NCBI GenBank assembly: GCA_900318915.1
Contig: ONMI01000036.1
Location: 1 to 59,565 of the forward strand
DNA: 59,565 bases
Source of the DNA: an uncultured Prevotellaceae bacterium
Lineage (GTDB): Bacteria; Bacteroidota; Bacteroidia; Bacteroidales; Bacteroidaceae
Direction of reading: 5' to 3'
The position numbers and the translations under genes are program-made. The notes beneath the pieces were generated by a model. That model was not told where the DNA came from. It did no database searches and saw only the letters and a program-made list of their open reading frames with translations. Positions 32,751 through 43,045 of the stretch are shown here, in pieces (position 1 is the stretch's first letter; each line of letters opens with the position of its first letter).

Positions 32751-34421
32751 ATGAAGAAAGTATATCATTTTGTATGTTTATGCATGCTCCTTCTGATGCC
32801 CTGCGTGGTGCATGCGGCCGAAGGCGATTTCATGCGGCTCCTCGGGCAGTTTGAGAAGACTCCGCGTGCGGCAGAGGCCAACCGGCTGTTCGCCCTGCTT
32901 CACGAAGAGGAATTCACCGACAGCCTCATCCGTTTCGATGGTTCAGTGCACGCCGACTCCCTCCGCTCTCAGGTGTGGTATTGGGCAGCTGAGTACCTCT
33001 ACAGCCGGCAGCAGTATAAGGAGGCCGCTGAATACGGCGAGAAAGCACTGCCGTTGCTGAAAGGAAAGACTGGCGAGTCGGACTGCCTCAATCTCCTGGC
33101 TGTCATCTTCATCCGCCTCACCGACTATACGTCGGCGGCACGGTATGCGAAACTATGCTATGCCCTCGACGAGAAAAGCGGCGACCCCGACATGATGTCG
33201 TCGAGCCTCAACACCTTGGCGGCCATCTACATGGGTGCCAACCAGCCCAAAGAGGCCGAGAAATACATCCTCAAGGCGCTTGAAGCGGTGGAGAAAGCCG
33301 CGAACCCCTCACGCAAGGCAGTGCTCCTGGGTATGGCCTCGGAGATATACCATGCCATAGGCGATGACAAGAAGTCGCTGCCCTATGCCGAGGAGTCGTA
33401 CCAGCTGGAAAAACAACTGGGCCATGCCGACAAGGCGGTGCTGCGCCTCTCGCAGAAAGCCTCCGCCCTCATAGGCCTCCACGACTACAAACAGGCCGAG
33501 CAGATACTGCGGAGCGCCATTCCCCAACTGCGTGCCATGGGCGACCAACACTCACTGGCCATCGCCGACAATAAGATGGGGATGGCACTGCTGTGCCAGA
33601 AACGTGAGACAGAGGCGGTGCCCTTCTACCGCGAGGCGGCACAGATTCTTCAGAAAATGGGCGACATGGCCAATGAGATGCATGCCCGGCGCGGCCTTTA
33701 TGAGAGTCTGTGGAACACGCAGCCCGACAGTGCAAAAATGGAGCTCAACCGTTTCAATGACCTGAAAGACTCGCTCTACACCAACGCATCGGCCGAGAGC
33801 CTGGCACGCTACAGCGCTGAGTTCGACAACGACTGGCTGCAGAAGGAAAGAGAGGCGGAGCGAAGCGCCAAGCACCGCATTGCGGGCATAGCCATAGGTG
33901 TAATCTTGCTTCTTACCCTCCTGGCCGCCGCCATCTGGTGGGTGATGTCGAGACGGCACAAACGCCAGGCCAAAATAAACGAACAACTTACGGCCAACAT
34001 CGGCGAGCTGCGGGAGAAATACCGACAGCTATCGCTCGAATACAACCAGGCCATGGCTGAGCAGCACGCACAGGAACAACCCGAACAACTCAACCCCGCC
34101 GACCGCGAGTTCCTCGACAAGACCATCAACCAGATCAACAACATGATGCTCAACGGACAGGTCGACGCCGACAGCGTGGCCAAGGCAATGGGCATGAGCC
34201 TTTACCAGTTCCGTCAACGGCTCACCAGCGTCACGGGCGAGAAACCGCAAGACTTTATTACTACCATGCGCATGAAGCGGGCACAGCACCTGCTCGACCA
34301 TCACCCGGAACTGAACATCGCAGAGATAGCCGTCCTCTGCGCCTACAACGACACACCCAATTTCACCCGCGCCTTCAAGAAATTCTACGGCAAGACGCCT
34401 ACTCAATACATCGGGAAATGA
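32751..34421 (+). CDS. Membrane-bound TPR sensor with AraC-type DNA-binding domain
   Basis: A 556-residue regulator. Signal peptide or first helix at 1-21; periplasmic TPR repeats from about 30 to 370 (such as AAEYGEKALPLLKGKTGES, KEAEKYILKALEAVEKA); one transmembrane helix at about 379-400 (IAGIAIGVILLLTLLAAAIWW); a short coiled coil; then a C-terminal AraC HTH pair with SVAKAMGMSLYQFRQRL and IAEIAVLCAYNDTPNFTRAF, KKFYGKTPTQY. Such one-protein sensors are frequent in Bacteroidetes. Just downstream, two identical 15-bp direct repeats spaced 21 bp apart lie before the promoter of the next operon, which suggests direct control of it. The signal sensed is unknown. Confidence 0.9.
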   Translation: MKKVYHFVCLCMLLLMPCVVHAAEGDFMRLLGQFEKTPRAAEANRLFALLHEEEFTDSLIRFDGSVHADSLRSQVWYWAAEYLYSRQQYKEAAEYGEKALPLLKGKTGESDCLNLLAVIFIRLTDYTSAARYAKLCYALDEKSGDPDMMSSSLNTLAAIYMGANQPKEAEKYILKALEAVEKAANPSRKAVLLGMASEIYHAIGDDKKSLPYAEESYQLEKQLGHADKAVLRLSQKASALIGLHDYKQAEQILRSAIPQLRAMGDQHSLAIADNKMGMALLCQKRETEAVPFYREAAQILQKMGDMANEMHARRGLYESLWNTQPDSAKMELNRFNDLKDSLYTNASAESLARYSAEFDNDWLQKEREAERSAKHRIAGIAIGVILLLTLLAAAIWWVMSRRHKRQAKINEQLTANIGELREKYRQLSLEYNQAMAEQHAQEQPEQLNPADREFLDKTINQINNMMLNGQVDADSVAKAMGMSLYQFRQRLTSVTGEKPQDFITTMRMKRAQHLLDHHPELNIAEIAVLCAYNDTPNFTRAFKKFYGKTPTQYIGK

Positions 34422-34460
34422 AATAGGCCAAATAATCATACAATCGCATAATTCCTGCAT

Positions 34461-34496
34461 AAAAGTCCGAAAACGCCCTGTTTTCGGACTTTTTTC
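34461..34496 (+). terminator. Terminator of TPR-AraC gene
   Basis: Perfect 13-bp stem aaagtccgaaaac / gttttcggacttt with a 5-base loop and six Ts. Confidence 0.9.
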
Positions 34497-34515
34497 CGCT
34501 TTTTCCTGAGCTCCC

Positions 34516-34551
34516 TTCACGAAATGATAAGAGTATTTCACGAAATGATAA
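34516..34551 (+). promoter_or_regulatory. Direct-repeat operator, probably for the AraC-type regulator
   Basis: Two exact copies of TTCACGAAATGATAA at 34516-34530 and 34537-34551, a 21-bp period (two helical turns). The second copy ends 22 bp before the -7 box at 34574, where it overlaps the -33 position; the -33 sequence itself is poor (aacg). This is the geometry of AraC-type activator half-sites at an activated promoter. The regulator gene lies directly upstream. Confidence 0.65.
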
Positions 34552-34573
34552 CGGTCCAGGAGGCCTTGAGGCG

Positions 34574-34581
34574 TAATTTTG
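34574..34581 (+). promoter_or_regulatory. Putative -7 box of the 34.6-37.0 kb operon
   Basis: TAATTTTG followed by C, 22 bp before the ATG at 34604. The lack of a good -33 element fits an activator-dependent promoter. Confidence 0.55.
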
Positions 34582-34603
34582 CAGTCGAAAAACCTCTGTC
34601 GTC

Positions 34604-34816
34604 ATGGCCAAGAATCACGCACAAGACACAGCGATGGACTATTCCATCGACTATCTGGAGCATCTGCTCAAGATGGAGGATGTCATGGAGCAGCACATGG
34701 AGCGGAAAATCAGCCAGATGATCGACCAGAAACTCCGACAGTATGTCGAGAGCGGCCGGCTCACCCCGAAGACAGAAGAAACCAACGAAAAAAACGACAA
34801 TACACATCATTATTAA
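34604..34816 (+). CDS. Small helical protein of unknown function
   Basis: A 70-residue soluble protein (MAKNHAQDTAMDYSIDYLEH) with a predicted long amphipathic helix (residues about 12-52, rich in Glu, Met and Gln) and a polar tail (KNDNTHHY). No signal peptide, cysteines or known motif. It is the first gene after the AraC-type direct repeats and is followed after 12 bp by a secreted protein gene, so it should be part of the regulated operon. Confidence 0.6.
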   Translation: MAKNHAQDTAMDYSIDYLEHLLKMEDVMEQHMERKISQMIDQKLRQYVESGRLTPKTEETNEKNDNTHHY

Positions 34817-34828
34817 AACCTAACGACA

Positions 34829-35896
34829 ATGAAAACAAGAAATCAACTGATTGTAAGAGTCATGATGGCCATTGCCATCCTGTTCGCTGTGAATGTCACC
34901 GCCGACGCACAGTTCGGCAACCTGGTCAAGAAAGCCAAAGGCGTTGCGAAAGAGAAGGTGAAGGAGAAAGTGGGTCAGGCCACCGGCACAACCACCGTGG
35001 GCACTGCCGACGGAGCCGACAATGCCACCGTAGGCAACACGGCGGGTATGGAAGTGGCCCCCAAGGGATGGCGCTACCACGGCGGTAAGGTGCACCGCTT
35101 CGTGCCCAACGAGACGGATGAAATACTGAAATTCCTCGAGCTCAACCAGACACCCGAGATGCAGAAAGTGTATTCTTACTACGATCTTTCGAGCTCAGAG
35201 ACCATCAACTCACCGGCTAAGACCGACTATCAAAGCGTGGCGCAAGACCTGGTGCGACTGGAGTGGGACCTGCACGATGTGGAAGGCTCGCTCGGTGGCA
35301 TGTCGCCCGAGGGCTGGATCAAACAGCTCGATAAGGAACTGTCCGACAAAATCAACCGTGCTGCCTCCTACAACCAGGAGCCGGCTGAGGTGGCCGACTA
35401 TTTCGACGCTGAGCTGCAGCGTGTGAAAGCACGTTTCCACGACAAGTATTTCCCCGGCGAGGAAAAGCTGGTGGGTAAGGACGTGTCGGCCTATCTCGCA
35501 GAGCGCACAGCAGGCCGTGCCGAGTATAAATACGGACTCAACGAACTGAAAGACAACGGCTCGAACCCGAAGATGAAACAGCAGTTTGAAGCCCAGGTGA
35601 AGTCGCAGCTCAAGCCCGACCGCATCCTAGCTACTTATATCGTGTCCAATTTCTGGCGTGGAATGCCCTGCAAACAGATGCCTGAGTATGGCGAGGAATG
35701 GGCTTCTGTGCAGGAGAAACCCATGAAGACCTACTACATGAAGGGCGGAAAATACTATTATGTGAAGGGCGGATTCCGCCAGGGATACAAGTCCGACGAC
35801 CCCGGCATGAGCAGCAAGCCCATCGCCAACTACAACCCCGGTCTCGAGGCTCCCATCGAGATACCGGCTGCCATCGCCAAGAAATATTTCAAATAA
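34829..35896 (+). CDS. Secreted protein of unknown function
   Basis: A 355-residue exported protein: signal peptide 1-28 (ending VNVTADAQ), then a Lys-rich helical stretch (LVKKAKGVAKEKVKEKVGQA) that resembles a LEA-like repeat, then a mixed domain with many Tyr and Trp (WRYHGGKVHRF, YYMKGGKYYYVKGGFRQGY). No enzyme motif was recognised. Gene order (small protein, this, two lipoproteins) suggests an envelope function controlled by the TPR-AraC regulator. Confidence 0.75.
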   Translation: MKTRNQLIVRVMMAIAILFAVNVTADAQFGNLVKKAKGVAKEKVKEKVGQATGTTTVGTADGADNATVGNTAGMEVAPKGWRYHGGKVHRFVPNETDEILKFLELNQTPEMQKVYSYYDLSSSETINSPAKTDYQSVAQDLVRLEWDLHDVEGSLGGMSPEGWIKQLDKELSDKINRAASYNQEPAEVADYFDAELQRVKARFHDKYFPGEEKLVGKDVSAYLAERTAGRAEYKYGLNELKDNGSNPKMKQQFEAQVKSQLKPDRILATYIVSNFWRGMPCKQMPEYGEEWASVQEKPMKTYYMKGGKYYYVKGGFRQGYKSDDPGMSSKPIANYNPGLEAPIEIPAAIAKKYFK

Positions 35897-35927
35897 TTAT
35901 TCTGTCAACCATTAAACATTAGCAGTA

Positions 35928-36398
35928 ATGAAAAAAACTATTTTCAGCCTCGTCTTCACAGCTGTTGTAGCTGTAGTTATGCTGTCATGTGGAGGTGGTG
36001 TCACCAAACTTGAGGGTGAAACCGTCGAAACAGAGTATTTCTCAATCATCGTCCCACAGACATGGGAGAAGAACAAATACAACACGGACAAAAATTTCAG
36101 AATTGAGAAGAAACTGGAGGATGGATCATGGTGCACCATGACACTGTATCCTTATCCCGACAGAACCAGCGAGCCGGCACAGGCCAATTCGGGCAATGTG
36201 AACGCTGGTTACACTGACAAGGGCGATATGAAATTCGGCAATCTGACCTACAATGTGGCTATCAAAGAGGCGGAGAAACCTACAAGCAATCTTTACACCA
36301 AACTGACAGAGAAGGGTTTGCTGCTCGTTTCTCTCTACAATGGCTCCATCGACGATCCGGAGGTGAAGGCCATCATCGAGAACATCTCTTTGAAATAG
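35928..36398 (+). CDS. Putative lipoprotein, paralogue 1
   Basis: A 156-residue protein starting MKKTIFSLVFTAVVAVVMLSCGGG, a lipobox of the LSC type. The remainder is a small alpha/beta domain (ETEYFSIIVPQTWEKNKYN, ending VKAIIENISLK). It resembles the next gene product (36470-37042) in start, central YxxxxPxx(T/F)E..N segment and the (V)xxIIENI(S/T)LK end, so the two arose by duplication. Function unknown; last but one gene of the operon. Confidence 0.75.
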   Translation: MKKTIFSLVFTAVVAVVMLSCGGGVTKLEGETVETEYFSIIVPQTWEKNKYNTDKNFRIEKKLEDGSWCTMTLYPYPDRTSEPAQANSGNVNAGYTDKGDMKFGNLTYNVAIKEAEKPTSNLYTKLTEKGLLLVSLYNGSIDDPEVKAIIENISLK

Positions 36399-36469
36399 CC
36401 CTGATTCTCTGATTGAAACCATCAGATATACAGAATCTTACACCATTAATCATTTAATTATACCGAAAC

Positions 36470-37042
36470 ATGAAAAAAACTTTTTTCAGTCTTGCTATCA
36501 CAGCCATGGTAGCGATAGGAATGGCATCTTGTGGAAACAAGAGCGACAACGCAGCTTCTGGTGAGACCGCCTCCGAGGGCGAGCTGACTGAACAGAATAC
36601 TGAAATAGCTGAGGCTGCTCCTGGCACATACGAAACGGAATTCTATACCTACAAACTCACTGAGAATTTCAAGGAGAGTTCTGTACAAGACGGCAACAAA
36701 GTGTATATCAAAACGGCCCACATGCCTAATATCAACATCAGCATCGCTGCCGGCAAGCAGGGCGATCTGGACTTCTGGAAGAGCATGCAGACCAATGATA
36801 AAATGGAAGCCGGTGAAGACGTGGCAAGCCAGGGATATACTTATTCCACCTTTTACAAAGAAGGTGCATCAGGTTATGTGCTGCGTGCCGCCACCATCAT
36901 CGGATTGGAGAACGCCCCTAAAGGACAGGAAGGAAGAATCGAACTGCAGGTGCAGGGAAATCTTGCTGACGAGAACCACAAACAGGTGGCGTATGAACGT
37001 CTGAAAGAGGTGGTCGACAACATCACGCTGAAGAAAAAGTAA
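36470..37042 (+). CDS. Putative lipoprotein, paralogue 2
   Basis: A 190-residue lipoprotein (MKKTFFSLAITAMVAIGMASCGNK, lipobox MASC) with a short acidic linker (about 25-55) and then a domain like that of the preceding protein (YETEFYTYKLTENFKESSV, ending VVDNITLKKK). Unknown function. It closes the operon; a terminator follows at 37068. Confidence 0.75.
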   Translation: MKKTFFSLAITAMVAIGMASCGNKSDNAASGETASEGELTEQNTEIAEAAPGTYETEFYTYKLTENFKESSVQDGNKVYIKTAHMPNINISIAAGKQGDLDFWKSMQTNDKMEAGEDVASQGYTYSTFYKEGASGYVLRAATIIGLENAPKGQEGRIELQVQGNLADENHKQVAYERLKEVVDNITLKKK

Positions 37043-37067
37043 TCAATTTTCCACTAAAACAACTGGA

Positions 37068-37106
37068 AACGGGGATTCTGTACAAAAGCGTATCAGAATC
37101 CCCGTT
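37068..37106 (+). terminator. Terminator of the lipoprotein operon
   Basis: Perfect 13-bp stem aacggggattctg / cagaatccccgtt with a 13-base loop; only a weak T tract (cgcattgttc) follows. Confidence 0.7.
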
Positions 37107-37120
37107 CGCATTGTTCACGA

Positions 37121-37450
37121 AAAATACGTGTATAACGATAATTTCTGTCAAAGATAATAATCAGAAGAAAAAGGAAAGAAATTCCCGTAATTCCCGTAAT
37201 ATCTCATAGTTTCATGGTTATGGTAATGAAAAATTTCTGAGCATTACGATAATTTCTTTCCAAAAATTGAAAAAATACGTGTATAACGATAATTTCTGTC
37301 AAAGATAATAGTCAGAAGAAAAAGGAAAGAAATTCCCGTAATTCCCGTAATTTCTCATAGTTCCATGTTTATGGTAATGAAAAATTTCTGAGCATTACGA
37401 TAATTTCTTTCCAAAAATTGAACAATTACGTGTATAACGATAATTTCTGT
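37121..37450. repeat. 151-bp tandem repeat, about 2.2 copies
   Basis: The segment starting aaaatacgtgtataacgata repeats at 37121 and 37272, and in part again from about 37425, with an exact period of 151 bp and few differences. Inside each unit aattcccgta is itself repeated. It lies between the lipoprotein operon and the end of ettA. No coding content. Parts (ggaaagaaat, attcccgtaatt, ttatggtaat) recur in reverse complement near 32582-32680. Confidence 0.85.
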
Positions 37451-37469
37451 TCAGTTTCTCGCCAGTCGC

Positions 37470-39167
<1,698 letters not shown>

Positions 39168-39239
39168 GGGCTTGGGGGTTAGGGTTTTTCATTAAAGGAT
39201 ACAAAGGGTAAAGTTACGGAAAAATCGCCTCCTGTTGTA

Positions 39240-39251
39240 TGATGTAAATCA
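39240..39251. promoter_or_regulatory. Palindrome of CRP/FNR type upstream of ettA
   Basis: TGATGTAAATCA, a perfect TGAT-N4-ATCA dyad, inside a larger hairpin (cctcctgt 39228-39235 / acaggagg 39259-39266). It lies 73 bp before the ettA ATG and 45 bp after the cupin gene stop. Either a regulator site or only part of the terminator stem-loop. Confidence 0.25.
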
Positions 39252-39296
39252 TGACGTGACAGGAGGTAATCCGTATGTGGTTGAAGAAACACTTTA

Positions 39297-39629
39297 TCAG
39301 TGGTGCTCGGGCACAATGGCAAAGTATACCAACTCTTCCGTGCCGTCGTTGTAGAGGGCGTGAGAGTGGCCCATCGGGCAGTAGTGCACATCGCCGGCCT
39401 TGAAACGCTCTTCGGTGTCGTCATAGCGGAAGTAGCCCTCGCCGCTGATGATGTAGACAATCTCTGAGTTCATCTCGTGCTTGTGGTAGCCGGTGTTGGC
39501 GCCGGGCTGCAGACGGCTCATCATAATCTTGTTCTTGGCGTCGATGTAGTCGCGGGTGTCAAGCTCGCCGTTACCACCCTTGAAGTTCATTTTCTTCTCT
39601 TCGGTAATGTTTTTGTAGTCGATAATCAT
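39297..39629 (-). CDS. Single-domain cupin protein
   Basis: A 110-residue small cupin. The two cupin motifs are visible: GYHKHEMNSEIVYIISGEGYF (metal ligands His, His, Glu) and GDVHYCPMGHSHALYNDG (His). Such proteins act as isomerases, sugar-binding or regulatory proteins; no partner gives a hint here. It is upstream of ettA on the same strand with 129 bp between, including a stem-loop, so probably a separate transcript. Confidence 0.85.
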   Translation of the reverse strand: MIIDYKNITEEKKMNFKGGNGELDTRDYIDAKNKIMMSRLQPGANTGYHKHEMNSEIVYIISGEGYFRYDDTEERFKAGDVHYCPMGHSHALYNDGTEELVYFAIVPEHH

Positions 39630-39770
39630 GGATATGGGAGCATGGGGGTTAAGGCGGACCCTCTGGGGACGTTCTGTACTGTGCCCTTCCCGTGCGACTG
39701 CAAATCTACTCTTTTTTCCCGAATTTCACAATAGTGGCAAGCGTTTTTTTCGTGTTCCGCCCTTTTTTGC

Positions 39771-39778
39771 TATATTTG
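39771..39778 (+). promoter_or_regulatory. Putative -7 box of cutC
   Basis: TATATTTG followed by C, 35 bp before the cutC ATG; the -33 region is T-rich without an exact TTTG. Confidence 0.5.
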
Positions 39779-39813
39779 CAAGGTAATTCTATCGTCTATA
39801 TCATTTTCAAGCT

Positions 39814-40572
39814 ATGAATACATCCGACTACCGTTTTGAGGTCTGCGCCAACGGCGTGGAGAGTTGCCTCGCCGCACAGCGGGGTGGGGCACACCGTGTG
39901 GAACTGTGCGCCGGCATACCCGAGGGGGGCACCACGCCTTCCTACGGCGAGATAAAAACCGCCAGAAAATACCTGGACCGCACCAAACTGCATGTCATCA
40001 TACGGCCGAGGGGCGGCGACTTCCTCTACACGCCCCTCGAGGTGGAGCGTATGGTCGAGGATATCGAGGTGGCCAAGCTGTTGGGGGCCGACGGCGTGGT
40101 CTTCGGATGTCTAACACCGGAGGGTAAGGTCGATAAGGAACTCAATGCCCTCCTCCTGCAGCATGCTAAGGGCATGGCGGTCACCTTCCACCGGGCTTTC
40201 GACCACTGCCAGGACCCGGAAGAGGCGCTCGAAGACCTCGTCGAACTGGGATTCGACCGGGTACTCACCTCCGGACAGCAGCCCACAGCTCTGGAGGGGG
40301 TCGACTTGCTGCGGTGGCTCCACACACTGGCGGCCGGACGCATCCGTATCCTGGCGGGATGCGGGGTCAACGAGCAGAATATCGCACAGATAGCGCAGAC
40401 CACGGGGGTACGTGAGTTTCATTTCTCGGCCAGGGAACCTTTCTCCTCACGCATGCAGTACACCAATCCGGCGGTTTATATGGGGGCAAAGGAGGCCGAT
40501 GAGTCGGCCGTACTCCTCACCACCGAGCGGCGCGTCCGCGATACCATCCGGGCGTTGACGGCCTCCTTTTAA
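39814..40572 (+). CDS. cutC: CutC family protein
   Basis: A 252-residue TIM-barrel protein of the CutC family, named for copper homeostasis although its true reaction is unsettled. Motifs: FEVCANGVESCLAAQRGGAHRVELC at the start, IRPRGGDFLY, VTFHRAFDHCQDPEEALEDL, and VLTSGQQPTALEG, AGCGVNEQNI. Length fits the family. It is a single gene, divergent from the cupin gene. Confidence 0.92.
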   Translation: MNTSDYRFEVCANGVESCLAAQRGGAHRVELCAGIPEGGTTPSYGEIKTARKYLDRTKLHVIIRPRGGDFLYTPLEVERMVEDIEVAKLLGADGVVFGCLTPEGKVDKELNALLLQHAKGMAVTFHRAFDHCQDPEEALEDLVELGFDRVLTSGQQPTALEGVDLLRWLHTLAAGRIRILAGCGVNEQNIAQIAQTTGVREFHFSAREPFSSRMQYTNPAVYMGAKEADESAVLLTTERRVRDTIRALTASF

Positions 40573-40597
40573 ATATATTTAAAAGATAACTGATTAT

Positions 40598-40628
40598 TTT
40601 GACTTCTCATCTTAATTAGGTATCTTTG
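40598..40628 (+). promoter_or_regulatory. Promoter of the 40.7-44.3 kb operon
   Basis: TTTG at 40598-40601, 19 nt, then TATCTTTG at 40621-40628 followed by C: a near-ideal Bacteroidetes promoter, 69 bp before the ATG. Confidence 0.75.
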
Positions 40629-40697
40629 CATAATCTTTGTGAAGAAGGAGTCCTCGCTGAGGGAACAGACCTGAAAATCAATCAATAACAGATATTT

Positions 40698-43025
40698 ATG
40701 AATAAACTTTTACGTACAACGTTCTTGACCCTGCTCGTGGCAGTGGCCAATGTTGTGTCGGCCACTACTTATTCCTACACCTTCGAGTCGAAGGTGTTCG
40801 GTGCGGCCGGAACAAAAAAACTGGGCGATGTGTCCTGGACACTGGCCACCAATGCCGGCTATTTCGGATACGACGGCACCAAGGGGCAGCAATTCGGTAG
40901 TGGAAGCAGCCCTGCTTCTTCCGTCTCCCTCACTACGTCTGCCTTCGGGGGCGAAATCACTTCCGTCAAAGTCAATGCCAGTACGGCTTCCAATGCCAGC
41001 GCCACTCTTTATGTGAAGGTGGGTGGACAGGACTTCGGCTCCTCGCAGAACCTTACCTCCACAGCTACTGATTATACCTTTACAGGGTCGGCAAGTGGAA
41101 GCTTGGAGATTCTATTCTCCCAGCCCACCACCTCGAAAGCGCTCTACATCAAGAGTATCGAGGTGACTTATGAAGAGAATGTGGAACAGAAAGAATGTGG
41201 ACTGGCCTACAGCGCCGATTCCTATGAGGCGGTGCTGGGCGGCGACAACACCTTCCCCACACTGAGCAATCCCAACAAACTCACCGGCATTACCTATACC
41301 AGTTCCAATACGGTGGTGGCATCGGTGTCGGAGAGTGGAAAGGTGACCCTCAACTCCACGGGCTCCACCACCATCACGGCTTCATTCGCCGGCAATACGC
41401 TCTATCTGCCGGGCAAGGCTTCCTATGAGCTTACCGTGATGAGCGGCGAGGCTCCGCAGCCGGAAGACGGCGCCTTCGTAAAAGTGCGCGACTGCACCAC
41501 ACTGGCCGCCGGCGATATCATCATCCTGGTCAACGAGTCTGCATCGAAGGCCATGTCTACCACGCAGAAGCCCAGTAACCGCGCCGGAGTGGCGGTCACC
41601 ATCACCAACTATTCCATCCAACCCTCCAGCAATGTGCAGCAGATTACGCTCGAGGGTGCTCCCGGTGCCTGGTATCTTAATGTGGGCAACGGCAGGTATC
41701 TCTATGCCGGCTCAAGCAGCGACAACCAGTTGCTCACCGGTGCCAAGACCCACAACGCAAAGGCTTCCATCGTGTCCAACAGCGGTGATGCCGACATCAA
41801 GTTCCAAGGCGACAAAACCCGCAACTGGATCCGATACAACAATTCCAACAGCCTCTTCTCCTGCTACGCCAGTGGACAGGACCCCGTCCAGATCTACCGC
41901 ATGGTGAATCCCACTGCCGTGGCTACCAACGTAGAGGAACTGGCTGCCCTCGAGGATGACAGCAATGTGAAGCTGGTGCTGGCCGATGAGGCCGAGGCAC
42001 GGGTGCTCTACGCCACCGACGGCGAGGCTTACGTGCGCACCACCGACGGCGCTTTCTGCCTCAGCGGCGTTGAACCCAATGTGCCCTTCGCCTCCAACCA
42101 GCACATCGCCGGTACAATCGTGGGTAAGAAGACCTCGCTCAACGGCATGACGGTCTTCGAGGCTACCAACCGCACCAATACGGCTTTCCTCGCCATCGCC
42201 GAGCCGGTGACCGAAGAGGAACCGCAGCCGGTGAGCATCGCAGCCGGTGAAATCAACGACCACCTGGCCGACTGGGTTGCCGTAGAGGCTGTCAGAGTGG
42301 GGGATGACGTGCAGGTGAACAACCGATTCGCGCTTACCACCGCCGAAGGCTTTGACGACAGCTACGCTTACAATGGTGCACTGGCCGATGTGGCTGCTAT
42401 CGCCCGTCCCGAGGCCCTCTGCCCGGTAGCTGTCAACGAGGTGGCACCCTTCACCTTCGTCATCGACGAGGCGCAGGAGTTCGTGTCGCCCACCAGCGAC
42501 CTGGCCAATGTGCCCCTCCGCCTGGTGCGCACCCTCTCCAGCGAATACTGGAACACGCTCTGCCTGCCCTTCGGCCTGACCGACTGGGACGGCGAGATCC
42601 GTGAGTATGCCAGTGTGGTAGGCAACAAGATGAACTACAAGGAGGCCACGGAGATAAAGGCTGGCGTGCCTTATCTCTTCAAACCGACGGCTGCCATCGA
42701 GAACCCGTTCTTCGAGGCCGTCACACTAAGCGCCGCTCCCGCCAAGACCGTCACCTTCGGCGACTACAGCTTCGTGGGTATCTACAGCCCCTATGAGTTG
42801 GCACTCGACAAGACCGAACGCTTCCTCGGCGACGGCGACAACCTCTACTATCCTGAGAGCAGTGAAAACAATGCCAACAAACTGCGCGGCATGCGTGCCT
42901 TCTTCCGTGTACCGGCCGACGCCGGTGCCAATATCGACCTCTCCGGCTCCGACGGCATCGAGGAGGTGGTGAAACCGCAGCACGGCATCTATATTCACAA
43001 TGGCAAGAAAGTGGTCGTTAAATAA
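40698..43025 (+). CDS. Secreted multidomain protein with sorting-like tail
   Basis: A 775-residue exported protein. Signal peptide 1-22; a beta-sandwich-like domain (about 23-155, TYSYTFESKVFG) as in the OB-repeat gene at 19450; a BIG2-like Ig domain (about 165-250, YTSSNTVVASVSESGKVTLN); a domain shared with the 68-2020 protein (about 255-400, ending in GRYLYAGSSSD and WIRYNNSNSLFS); a probable OB-like part (about 410-540, with HIAGTIVGKKT); and a C-terminal part ending KPQHGIYIHNGKKVVVK. Such layouts are typical of surface-exposed adhesins or nucleic-acid-binding proteins. It is cotranscribed with a small acidic protein and a secreted nuclease. Confidence 0.85.
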   Translation: MNKLLRTTFLTLLVAVANVVSATTYSYTFESKVFGAAGTKKLGDVSWTLATNAGYFGYDGTKGQQFGSGSSPASSVSLTTSAFGGEITSVKVNASTASNASATLYVKVGGQDFGSSQNLTSTATDYTFTGSASGSLEILFSQPTTSKALYIKSIEVTYEENVEQKECGLAYSADSYEAVLGGDNTFPTLSNPNKLTGITYTSSNTVVASVSESGKVTLNSTGSTTITASFAGNTLYLPGKASYELTVMSGEAPQPEDGAFVKVRDCTTLAAGDIIILVNESASKAMSTTQKPSNRAGVAVTITNYSIQPSSNVQQITLEGAPGAWYLNVGNGRYLYAGSSSDNQLLTGAKTHNAKASIVSNSGDADIKFQGDKTRNWIRYNNSNSLFSCYASGQDPVQIYRMVNPTAVATNVEELAALEDDSNVKLVLADEAEARVLYATDGEAYVRTTDGAFCLSGVEPNVPFASNQHIAGTIVGKKTSLNGMTVFEATNRTNTAFLAIAEPVTEEEPQPVSIAAGEINDHLADWVAVEAVRVGDDVQVNNRFALTTAEGFDDSYAYNGALADVAAIARPEALCPVAVNEVAPFTFVIDEAQEFVSPTSDLANVPLRLVRTLSSEYWNTLCLPFGLTDWDGEIREYASVVGNKMNYKEATEIKAGVPYLFKPTAAIENPFFEAVTLSAAPAKTVTFGDYSFVGIYSPYELALDKTERFLGDGDNLYYPESSENNANKLRGMRAFFRVPADAGANIDLSGSDGIEEVVKPQHGIYIHNGKKVVVK

Positions 43026-43045
43026 TCATACAAGGAGATACGACA

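Noticed and set aside
34579-35088. 169-residue plus frame overlapping the small helical protein and the secreted protein
   Set aside because: It is out of frame with two better supported genes and has a shadow-like Arg/His/Gly-rich composition.
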